From NCBI GenBank assembly GCA_011525365.1, contig WTGQ01000002.1:795367-859366 (forward strand): a stretch of DNA of 64,000 nt. Direction: 5' to 3'. Below the pieces are notes generated by a model that saw only the letters and a list, made by a program, of their open reading frames with translations, had not been told where the DNA came from and did not search any database. Below are positions 17,036-24,017 of this stretch, piece by piece. Numbering within the stretch: position 1 is the stretch's first letter; each line of letters begins with the position of its first letter. The stretch comes from Acidobacteriota bacterium. Its GTDB lineage: Bacteria > Acidobacteriota > Thermoanaerobaculia > Multivoradales > Multivoraceae. A program made the position numbers and the translations under genes.

Positions 17036-17839
17036 ATGTCGAACCAGCCTGGTACGGAGTGCACGCTCTACGAGGTCAAGAGCGGCGCCGCCTGGATCAC
17101 GCTGAACCGTCCGGAACGCCGGAACGCGCTGTCGCCCACGCTGGTCACGGAGGTCCATGACCACCTGGCCGCGGCGCAGGCCGACGACGGCGTGCGCTCG
17201 ATCGTCATCACCGGTGCCGGCAAGGGCTTCTGCTCGGGCGCCGATCTCAAGCGGCAGCCGGGCGAGAGCGAGCCGGAGCGCATCGTGCCGTATCCGGATG
17301 TGCTGACCGCGATCTGGGAGGGCGAGAAGCCGGTGATCGCCGCGGTGAACGGCCATGCCTTTGCCGGCGGTCTGGGCATGGTCGCGGCCTCGGACCTCGT
17401 GATCACCGCCGAGGAGGCGATGTTCAGCTTCAGCGAGGTGCGGATCGGCGTCATCCCCGCGATCATCGCCGTCGTCTGCCTGCGCAAGCTGGGGCCGCAC
17501 CACGGCATGCGGCTGTTCCTGACCGGAGACCGGTTCAGCGGCCGTCAGGCGGTGGAGTACGGCCTCGCCCACAAGTCGGTGCCGCGCGAGGAGTTGATGG
17601 CAACGGTCCAGGAGGAGATCGACGCGATCAACCTGGGCGGCCCGAACGCGGTCGTCGAGTGCAAGAAGCTGGTGCGAGCGGTGCCGGACATCTCGCTCGC
17701 CGAGGGGTTCGAACTGACCCAGGGCTGGAGCCGACGCATGTTCCAGAGCGACGAGGCGGCCGAGGGCATGGCGGCCTTCCGCGAGAAGCGCAAGCCGAGC
17801 TGGGCGGCGGCCGTCGGGCCTGGCGGGGAGTCCTCGTGA
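17036..17839 (+). CDS. enoyl-CoA hydratase/isomerase
   Basis: This 267-residue crotonase-family protein has WITLNRPERRNALS near residue 20, the oxyanion-hole segment GAGKGFCSGADLKR near 60-75, and the second oxyanion region VNGHAFAGGLGMVAASDLVI near 103-122. It then has FSEVRIGVIPAI with the glutamate position expected of hydratases. Together with the acyl-CoA synthetase and carboxylase this makes a catabolic set resembling the leucine (liu) or acyclic terpene (atu) pathways, where a hydratase acts on the carboxylated acyl-CoA. A ribosome site (GAGGAGG) precedes ATG 17036. It overlaps the following GST gene by four bases (GTGA). Confidence 0.87.
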   Translation: MSNQPGTECTLYEVKSGAAWITLNRPERRNALSPTLVTEVHDHLAAAQADDGVRSIVITGAGKGFCSGADLKRQPGESEPERIVPYPDVLTAIWEGEKPVIAAVNGHAFAGGLGMVAASDLVITAEEAMFSFSEVRIGVIPAIIAVVCLRKLGPHHGMRLFLTGDRFSGRQAVEYGLAHKSVPREELMATVQEEIDAINLGGPNAVVECKKLVRAVPDISLAEGFELTQGWSRRMFQSDEAAEGMAAFREKRKPSWAAAVGPGGESS

Positions 17840-18447
17840 CGATTCAGCTCTACCACTGCCAGGGGGCCCGCTCGCTACGCGCTGTCTGGACGCTGGAGGA
17901 GATGGGCATCGACTACGACCTGCACGTCCTGCCCTTCCCGCCGCGGGTGTTCAAGAAGGACTACCTCGGCACGAACCTCCTCGGCACCGTTCCCTACATG
18001 ATCGACGGCGACGTCCACATGACGGAGTCGTCGGGCATCGCCAAGTACCTGGTCGACCGCTACGGTCCGACGCCGCTCGCGGTCGACGTGGACGACCCGG
18101 AGTACGGCGCGTACCTGAACTGGCTGTTCTACAGCGATGCGACGCTGACCTTCCCGCAGACGCTGTTCCTGCGCTACACGCGGCTGGAGCCAGAGGAACG
18201 CCGGGCTCCACAGGTCGCGGAGGACTACCGGAAGTGGTTCCTGGGCCGGTTGCGGCTCGTTGAGGCGGCGACTTCGGACGGCCGCGACTTTCTGTGCTGC
18301 GGCCGGTTCACGATCGCCGATATCTGCGTCGGCTACGGCCTGAAGCTCGCGGCCTCGCTCGGCATCGACGACTTCGGCGACAACGTCCGCCGCTACTGGA
18401 CGGGGCTGCAGCGGGTTCCCTCGTACCAGCGGATCCGCGAGGTCTGA
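17836..18447 (+). CDS. glutathione S-transferase family protein
   Basis: This 203-residue protein has an N-terminal thioredoxin-like domain with QLYHCQGARSLRAVWTLEEMG (the S-x-R-x-x-W-x-L-E-E pattern of bacterial GSTs), LLGTVPYMIDGD with the cis-Pro, and the glutathione-contact segment MTESSGIAKYLVDRYG. An all-helical C-terminal domain contains FTIADICVGYGL, the GST N-capping motif. GTG 17836 is used because it overlaps the hydratase stop and starts right before the first beta strand. It may detoxify or isomerise an acyl-CoA pathway intermediate, but that is inference from position only. It is the last gene of the operon. Confidence 0.85.
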   Translation: MTIQLYHCQGARSLRAVWTLEEMGIDYDLHVLPFPPRVFKKDYLGTNLLGTVPYMIDGDVHMTESSGIAKYLVDRYGPTPLAVDVDDPEYGAYLNWLFYSDATLTFPQTLFLRYTRLEPEERRAPQVAEDYRKWFLGRLRLVEAATSDGRDFLCCGRFTIADICVGYGLKLAASLGIDDFGDNVRRYWTGLQRVPSYQRIREV

Positions 18448-18459
18448 GGCGCGGCTGCG

Positions 18460-19002
18460 GTGGAACGGCGTCGGTTGTACCCGCCTGGGGCGCGGCCGGA
18501 TTGTCGGTGCGCCGGCCCTCTGGCCGGCATCTGGATTCTGGGGCTCGCCTTCGTCGCTTGCGGCCCGACCCAGAATCTGCCGACCCCCGACCAGCCGATC
18601 GCTTACGACCACCAGGTCCACATCGAGGCGGGGTTGGAGTGCGTTCGTTGCCATCGGGGTGCGGAGGAGGGGGTTCATGCGGGGATGCCGTCGGTGCAGT
18701 CCTGCGCCGCCTGTCATCGGCGTGAGATTCCCGAGCATCCCGAGGTCCAGAAGGTGATGCTCGCGAATGAGAACCGGGAGCCGATCCTGTGGGCGAAGGT
18801 CAACGTGATCCCGGACTCGGCGATGGTGCACTTCAACCACAGGGCCCATGCCCGGGCAGGGATCGAGTGTTTGACTTGCCACGGCGACGTGGCCTCGATG
18901 ACGGTGGCGGAGCCGGTGCGCAACGTGGCCGACATGGGCTGGTGCGTCGAGTGCCACCGCGAGAACGAGGCCAGCGACGACTGTCTGGCTTGCCACCGGT
19001 GA
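18460..19002 (+). CDS. pentaheme cytochrome c (ActA/QrcA-like)
   Basis: This 180-residue protein has five CxxCH haem sites: CVRCH (about 61), CAACH (82), CLTCH (137), CVECH (162) and CLACH (175). Single His residues between them (for example YDHQVHIEAG and VHFNHRAHARAG) are positioned as distal ligands, as in cytochrome c7/ActA-like domains. The N-terminus from the GTG start has a hydrophobic segment IWILGLAFVACG that could be a membrane anchor or a poor lipobox. It is eight bases ahead of the MopB gene and must be the haem subunit of the same respiratory complex. It would act outside the cytoplasmic membrane, passing electrons to or from the Fe-S subunits. Confidence 0.85.
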   Translation: MERRRLYPPGARPDCRCAGPLAGIWILGLAFVACGPTQNLPTPDQPIAYDHQVHIEAGLECVRCHRGAEEGVHAGMPSVQSCAACHRREIPEHPEVQKVMLANENREPILWAKVNVIPDSAMVHFNHRAHARAGIECLTCHGDVASMTVAEPVRNVADMGWCVECHRENEASDDCLACHR

Positions 19003-19009
19003 GGATGGG

Positions 19010-21310
19010 ATGAGCAGCGGCAACGGCAAGCGCGGTGAGCCGCGGGTGACGATCGGGCGGCGGGACTTCTTCAAGGTCTACGCCGCGGCCGGGGTGGCGG
19101 TGCTCCAGGGCTGCCGGCGGCGTGACCAGGAGCTGATCGAGTCGCCGGTGCGGCGGAGCACGGCTCTGCCCGGCGCCTCGGTGTGGCGGCGCTCGATCTG
19201 CGAGCAGTGTGGCGCCGGCTGTGAGATCGAAGTGCGGACGGTCGACCGGCTGGCGAAGAAGATCGAGGGGTTGCCCGGCGGCTTCGTCAACGCGGGCGGC
19301 GTCTGCGCGCTGGGGCACTCGGCGCTGCAGGAGCTGTATCACCCGGACCGGGTGACGGAGCCGATGCGGCGGGGGTCCTCGGGCGAGTTGGAGCCGGTCT
19401 CGTGGGAGGAGGCGCTCGAAACCACGGCGATGGCGATCGCGGCCGCGCCGGATACGACGACGGTTGTCGCGGGGGCGCCGTCGGGACCACTTCTCGGTTT
19501 GTGGCGGCGGTTCGCGGCTGCTGTTGGCGCGCCGGCGCCGGTGCACTGGCAGCCGTCCGACGCGGTGGTCGAGCGGGAAGCCGCGCGGCTCGCGTTTGGC
19601 GAATCGACTCGGCCGGCCTACGACCTGGCGCGGTCCGACTATGTCGTCTCTGTCGGCGCTCCCTTCCTCGACCGCTGGCGTAGCCCCGTCCACTACGGCG
19701 CCGCCTGGGCTGAGCTCACCGCCGACCGGCGCGGCAAGCTGGTGCAGGTCGAGGCGCGGCACTCGCTGACCGCGGCCAACGCCGACGAATGGCTGCCGGT
19801 CCGGCCGGGCAGCGAGGGTTTCTTCGCGCGTGGCCTCGCCGGACTTCTGCTCGGATCGGGAACGGTGGGCGAGGAGGAGCGGGAGGCCTACGAGGCGCTC
19901 TATCCCGAAGCGCCGCCCGACCTCGCGGCGACCGGGGAGCGCTGCGGTATCGACACCGGCCGGATCGAGCGGCTCGCCGCCGAACTTCCGCGTGCCCGCC
20001 GGCCGCTGGTGATGGCTGGCGGATCGGCCCTCGAAGGCGAGAACGGCGTCGCGGCGGGTGCCGCCGCGCTGGCGCTCAACCTGTTGCTGGGCGGAGTGGG
20101 CCGCCAGGGCGGTGTCTTCGCCGGCGTCGACTTCGGTTTCGAAGACCGGCTGGCCGGCGATGCCGCCGCGGCGCTCCCGCCGGCGGCGCTCGCGGATCGG
20201 CTGGCCGGAGACGGCGAATCGGGCGTTCTCGTCGTGTCGGAGGCGGACACGCTGCACGGAATGCCGGGGCTCGAGGCCGCCTTCGAGCATGCCGGCACGG
20301 TGATCGCTTGCTCCGCCTTCTTCGACGACGCCGCGTTGCGGGCCGATGTCGTGCTGCCGGTCCAGACGGACCTGGAGCGCTTCCAGGCCGTGGAGCCGGA
20401 CCCGGTGCGCGGCGTTCCGGCCCTGCTCGTCGCATCGCCGACGGTGGCGCCGCGCGGCGAGGCGCGTCATCCCGGCGATGTGGCGCTGGCCCTGGCCGCG
20501 GCCGCCGGCAGCGCTCTGCCGTGGCCGGGCTTCCAGGAGGCGGTCGAGTCGGCGCTAAGCGACGCCTTCGCGGCGACGCGGGCGGCCGACGACGACGCGA
20601 GCGATCCGGCCGCCCTGCCGGCGCCGCTGATCGCCGGCGCGCTGAACGCGCGGCAGTTCGTGCGGCGGACGACGGATGCCGGCGGCCTGGTGGGCACCGA
20701 GGAGATGCGGCGCGCGCCCGCAGCGCCGGCTTCGGGCGACGCGGCCGAGGCGCCGGGCTCGATTCCCGATCCGGCTTCGCTGCCGGCGCCGGCCGCTCCG
20801 GCGGGCGTCGAGTCCTTCACGCTGATTCCGTTCGAGTCGCTGAAACTGGCCGATGGCCGCGGCGCCAACCGGCCGTGGCTGCAGGAGTTGCCGGACCCGT
20901 TGTCGACCGTCATGTGGGGCTCTTGGGTAGAGGTGGCAACTGCCGACGCGGACCGCCTGGGCATCCACACCGGTGACATCGTGCGGCTGACCGGAACCGC
21001 GGCGGAGATCGAACTGCCGGCGATCGTGCTGCCCACGGTGAGGCCCGGTTCCGTCGGCGTGCCGGTCGGCGGCGGTCACGCGGACTACGGCCGCTACGCC
21101 CGCGGCAGGGGCGTCAATGTGAACGCCCTGCTCGATCCGGACCGCCGCGTGGAGGGCGCCGGCGCGTTCGCCCGGGGAGATGTGCGGGTACGGATTGAGA
21201 GGCTGCGCCGACCGCGCCGCAGCGAGCGGCCGGTGATCTACGGCCGCGGCCTGCGCCAGGCCGAGGAGATACCGGTCGGCTGGGCGCCGCACGATGGAGG
21301 GAAGGCATGA
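19010..21310 (+). CDS. MopB-family oxidoreductase-like subunit, Tat lipoprotein (ActB1/QrcB-like)
   Basis: This 766-residue protein starts with a twin-arginine motif GRRDFFK (residues 16-22), a short hydrophobic stretch and a lipobox VLQGC (Cys about 35), so it is exported folded and lipid-anchored. A cluster motif follows: C64-x2-C67-x3-C71-x27-C99, the usual MopB N-terminal [4Fe-4S] spacing. The rest has the molybdopterin oxidoreductase fold, with ADVVLPVQTDLERFQAV and a C-terminal molydopterin-dinucleotide-binding-like barrel (GIHTGDIVRLTG). In alternative complex III and Qrc the equivalent subunit carries no molybdenum; whether this one does cannot be read from the sequence. It overlaps the Fe-S subunit by four bases. 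Gene order matches QrcABCD. Confidence 0.83.
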   Translation: MSSGNGKRGEPRVTIGRRDFFKVYAAAGVAVLQGCRRRDQELIESPVRRSTALPGASVWRRSICEQCGAGCEIEVRTVDRLAKKIEGLPGGFVNAGGVCALGHSALQELYHPDRVTEPMRRGSSGELEPVSWEEALETTAMAIAAAPDTTTVVAGAPSGPLLGLWRRFAAAVGAPAPVHWQPSDAVVEREAARLAFGESTRPAYDLARSDYVVSVGAPFLDRWRSPVHYGAAWAELTADRRGKLVQVEARHSLTAANADEWLPVRPGSEGFFARGLAGLLLGSGTVGEEEREAYEALYPEAPPDLAATGERCGIDTGRIERLAAELPRARRPLVMAGGSALEGENGVAAGAAALALNLLLGGVGRQGGVFAGVDFGFEDRLAGDAAAALPPAALADRLAGDGESGVLVVSEADTLHGMPGLEAAFEHAGTVIACSAFFDDAALRADVVLPVQTDLERFQAVEPDPVRGVPALLVASPTVAPRGEARHPGDVALALAAAAGSALPWPGFQEAVESALSDAFAATRAADDDASDPAALPAPLIAGALNARQFVRRTTDAGGLVGTEEMRRAPAAPASGDAAEAPGSIPDPASLPAPAAPAGVESFTLIPFESLKLADGRGANRPWLQELPDPLSTVMWGSWVEVATADADRLGIHTGDIVRLTGTAAEIELPAIVLPTVRPGSVGVPVGGGHADYGRYARGRGVNVNALLDPDRRVEGAGAFARGDVRVRIERLRRPRRSERPVIYGRGLRQAEEIPVGWAPHDGGKA

Positions 21311-22008
21311 CGCGCTGGGGCATGGCCATCGATCTCGACCGCTGCACCGGCTGCGAGGCCTGCGTCGTCGCCTGCGCGGCCGAGAACAACATCCAGACCG
21401 TCGGTGAGGAACAGGCTCGTGAGGGCCGGGCGATGCACTGGTTGCGGATCGAGCGCTACTACGAGGGTGAGTTCCCCGATGTCCGCACCCGCTTCATGCC
21501 GGTGCTCTGCCAGCAATGCGGCGCCGCTCCGTGCGAGCCGGTCTGCCCGGTCTACGCCACGTACCGCAATCCGGAAGGGCTGAACGCGATGGTGTACAGC
21601 CGCTGCATCGGCACGCGGTTCTGCGCCAACAACTGCCCGTACACGGTGCGCGTCTTCAACTGGTTCGACGCCGAGTTTCCGGCGCCGCTCGACTCCCAGT
21701 TGAACCCGGACGTCAGCGTCCGCCCGGGCGGCGTGATGGAGAAGTGCACGTTCTGCGTCCAACGCATTCAGGCCGGCAAGGACGACGCGGCTCAGGAGGA
21801 CCGAGAGGTGGCGGACGGCGAGATCAAGACGGCCTGCCAGCAGTCGTGCCCGACGAAGGCGATCGCCTTCGGCGATCTCGAGGACCCGGACAGCGAGGTG
21901 TCCAGGTGGGCCGAGTCGCCGCGGGCGTTCAGCCTTTTGGGTGACCTCGATACGCGCCCCGGCGTCGTCTACCTGAGCGGTACGGAATGGCGGGAGCCGG
22001 CCGAGTGA
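21307..22008 (+). CDS. four-cluster ferredoxin-type Fe-S subunit (ActB2/QrcC-like)
   Basis: This 233-residue protein has the DmsB/NrfC-type arrangement of Fe-S sites: C13-x2-C16-x2-C19-x3-C23, C68-x2-C71-x4-C76-x3-C80, C147-x2-C150 with C177 and C181, and a site at C100, C106, C110. In the last one the second Cys of the usual CxxC is replaced by Thr (RCIGTRFC). A missing ligand at that place is the usual mark of a [3Fe-4S] cluster, giving three [4Fe-4S] and one [3Fe-4S], as reported for the QrcC and ActB families. There is no signal peptide, so it would ride on the Tat-exported MopB partner. Four-base overlaps on both sides. Confidence 0.88.
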   Translation: MTRWGMAIDLDRCTGCEACVVACAAENNIQTVGEEQAREGRAMHWLRIERYYEGEFPDVRTRFMPVLCQQCGAAPCEPVCPVYATYRNPEGLNAMVYSRCIGTRFCANNCPYTVRVFNWFDAEFPAPLDSQLNPDVSVRPGGVMEKCTFCVQRIQAGKDDAAQEDREVADGEIKTACQQSCPTKAIAFGDLEDPDSEVSRWAESPRAFSLLGDLDTRPGVVYLSGTEWREPAE

Positions 22009-23402
22009 CGAGCGAAGTCCAGGCCTCGGCCAGGGCACTCGACGGCGAGCTGCTCGGCCGTCTCGACCGGCGACGTCCGGGTCTGTTCATCGGTTCGCTC
22101 GCCAGCGGCGCCCTGGTCCTCGTCTTCTTCTACTGCTGGGGCTACCAGATCGCGAACGGCATCGGCGTTACCGGTATCAACCGGCCGGTGTTCTGGGGCT
22201 TCTACATCATCAATTTCGTCTTCTGGATCGGCATCAGCCACGCCGGCACGCTGATCTCGGCGATCCTGCGAGTAACGAAGGCCGAGTGGCGACGGCCGGT
22301 CACGCGGTCGGCCGAGGCGATCACGCTGTTCGCGCTCGCGATCGGCGGCCTGTTTCCGCTGATCCACCTTGGCCGGGTGACGATCTTCTACTACATGATC
22401 CCGTACCCGAACAGCCGGATGCTGTGGCCGAACTTCCGTTCGCCGCTGGTTTGGGACATCGCCGCGATCACGACCTACATCATCGGCAGCGCGCTCTACC
22501 TGTTCCTGCCGCTGATTCCGGACGCGGCGGTCATGCGGGACCGCGCGGCGGCGGGCCTCAAGAAGCGCTTCTACGCGATTCTGGCGCTCGGCTGGCGCGG
22601 CACGGCGCAGCAGTGGCACAGCCTGGAGTGGGGGATCCGCATCCTGGCGGTGGCGATCATTCCGGTCGCGGTCTCCGTCCACACGATCGTGTCCTGGGAC
22701 TTCGCGATGACCCAGACGCCGGGCTGGAAGAGCACGATCTTCGGCCCCTACTTCGTCGTCGGCGCGATCTTCTCGGGGATCGCGGTGCTGATGATCGCGA
22801 TGGCGCTGCTCCGGCGCGGCCTCGCGCTCGAGCGCTTCCTGACCGACCGGGTCTTCAACAACCTGGGGCTCCTGTTCGTGACGATGTCCCTGGTCTGGGG
22901 CTACTTCACGTTCGCGGAGCACCTGACCGTCTGGTACAGCGGCGATCTGTTCGAGAAGAACGTGCATCACGTCCTGCTGCACGGCGACTTCGCGGTGCCT
23001 TTCTGGACGATGGTCGTGGTCAACCTCGTGATTCCGGTGGCCGTGCTCTCCTTCCCGCGCGGGCGGCGGCCGCTGCCGACCGCGCTGGTCGGCTGCGGTG
23101 TTCTGGTCGGCATGTGGCTCGAACGGTTCCTGATCGTCGTGCCGGCCCTTTCGACGCCGCGGCTGGCCTACAGCATCGGCGACTACCTGCCGAGTTGGGT
23201 GGAGCTCGGGATCATGATCGGAGCGGTCGGCGTCTTCGCCTGCCTGTACTTCACCTTCACCCAGTTGCTGCCGATCGTCTCCGTGTGGGAGATGCGGGAA
23301 GGCTGGCGCCACGCGGGAAGTGGCGGCGAGGGCGGGAAGGCTGCCGAGGCGGTGCCGACGTCCGGGGCGGCGTCACCGGTGCCCGGAGGAGGGGCTGCAT
23401 GA
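22005..23402 (+). CDS. NrfD/PsrC-type quinone-binding membrane subunit (ActC/QrcD-like)
   Basis: This is a 465-residue polytopic membrane protein with about ten hydrophobic segments, among them GLFIGSLASGALVLVFFY, FWGFYIINFVFWIGISHAG, DIAAITTYIIGSALYLFL and FNNLGLLFVTMSLVWGYF. The motifs WIGISHAGTLISAIL and ITTYIIGSALYLFLP, with a conserved Asp/His set, are those of ActC/QrcD proteins that bind quinol at the periplasmic side. GTG 22005 overlaps the Fe-S gene stop as GTGA and is preferred; ATG 21987 is in frame six codons earlier. The C-terminus is a cytoplasmic Gly/Ala-rich tail. It oxidises or reduces the quinone pool for the complex. Confidence 0.87.
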   Translation: MTSEVQASARALDGELLGRLDRRRPGLFIGSLASGALVLVFFYCWGYQIANGIGVTGINRPVFWGFYIINFVFWIGISHAGTLISAILRVTKAEWRRPVTRSAEAITLFALAIGGLFPLIHLGRVTIFYYMIPYPNSRMLWPNFRSPLVWDIAAITTYIIGSALYLFLPLIPDAAVMRDRAAAGLKKRFYAILALGWRGTAQQWHSLEWGIRILAVAIIPVAVSVHTIVSWDFAMTQTPGWKSTIFGPYFVVGAIFSGIAVLMIAMALLRRGLALERFLTDRVFNNLGLLFVTMSLVWGYFTFAEHLTVWYSGDLFEKNVHHVLLHGDFAVPFWTMVVVNLVIPVAVLSFPRGRRPLPTALVGCGVLVGMWLERFLIVVPALSTPRLAYSIGDYLPSWVELGIMIGAVGVFACLYFTFTQLLPIVSVWEMREGWRHAGSGGEGGKAAEAVPTSGAASPVPGGGAA

Positions 23403-23935
23403 CCGCGGCCACGCAGGACCATCTCGTCGAAGCCGTCTTCGAGCGCGTCGAGGACGTGCGTGCGGTCGTCGAAGCCGTGCTGGAGTCGGGCGTTGCGGCC
23501 TCGCAGGTCGAGGTACGGAGTCCGGCGCCGCTGGAAGAAGACGAGCTGCCGTTGCCGAAGCCGAAGTCCCGTGTGCTGTTGTTCGCCCTTGCCGGCGCCG
23601 TCCTCGGCGGTCTGACCGCCTTCGGCCTGGCGGCCGGTACGGCGCTGGCCTACCCGCTGCCGACGGGCGGCATGTCGATCGTCGCCGGGCCGCCGGTGGG
23701 CGTGGTGACCTACGAGGGCACGGCGCTCGGACTGATCATCATGACGGTTCTGAGGGTGCTGTGGGAAGGCGGGCTGCTCCCGGGCCGCGCGATTCGGGGC
23801 GGCCGGGGCCGGGCCTCGGCGCTGGATCACCACGTCGCCAGCGGCCGGCTGCTGTTGCGGGTTCACGGCCTGAGCGAGGAGCAGGCCGGCAGGCTGCGCG
23901 GCTTGAGTCGTGGTTCCGCGGTGGACGTGGGTTAG
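23399..23935 (+). CDS. ActD-like membrane protein (DUF3341 type)
   Basis: This 178-residue protein has the layout of ActD. An N-terminal soluble ferredoxin-like domain of about 50 residues begins LVEAVFERVEDVRAVVEAVL. Two transmembrane hairpins follow, with the characteristic connecting sequence YPLPTGGMSIVAGPPVGVVTYEGTALGLII (compare the PTGGMPI...P motif of DUF3341), then a C-terminal domain. In DUF3341 proteins of alternative complex III this is an accessory subunit next to ActC. Its presence links this module to ACIII rather than to Qrc, yet no ActE or ActF genes follow. It overlaps the NrfD gene by four bases. Confidence 0.78.
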   Translation: MTAATQDHLVEAVFERVEDVRAVVEAVLESGVAASQVEVRSPAPLEEDELPLPKPKSRVLLFALAGAVLGGLTAFGLAAGTALAYPLPTGGMSIVAGPPVGVVTYEGTALGLIIMTVLRVLWEGGLLPGRAIRGGRGRASALDHHVASGRLLLRVHGLSEEQAGRLRGLSRGSAVDVG

Positions 23936-23970
23936 GGTCCGACGCCTCGCCCCTTTGAGACGCCGGACCC
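23935..23970. terminator. possible bidirectional hairpin between convergent genes
   Basis: GGGTCCG at 23935-23941 pairs with CGGACCC at 23964-23970, with imperfect further pairing inside. It lies between the end of the respiratory operon and the end of the TonB receptor gene on the opposite strand. There is no T-run, so it is a weak terminator candidate. Confidence 0.35.
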
Positions 23971-24017
23971 TCGCCGTCCGTTTGCCAACTGAACGGGCTC
24001 GCGAACGGCCACAGCTC

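Noticed and set aside
11677-17064. Antisense open frame of ~1795 codons on the minus strand
   Set aside because: It lies opposite four well-supported acyl-CoA genes with clear catalytic motifs. Very long antisense frames are expected from the third-position GC bias, and its translation shows low-complexity Arg/Ala/Val/His/Asp-rich sequence with no domains.
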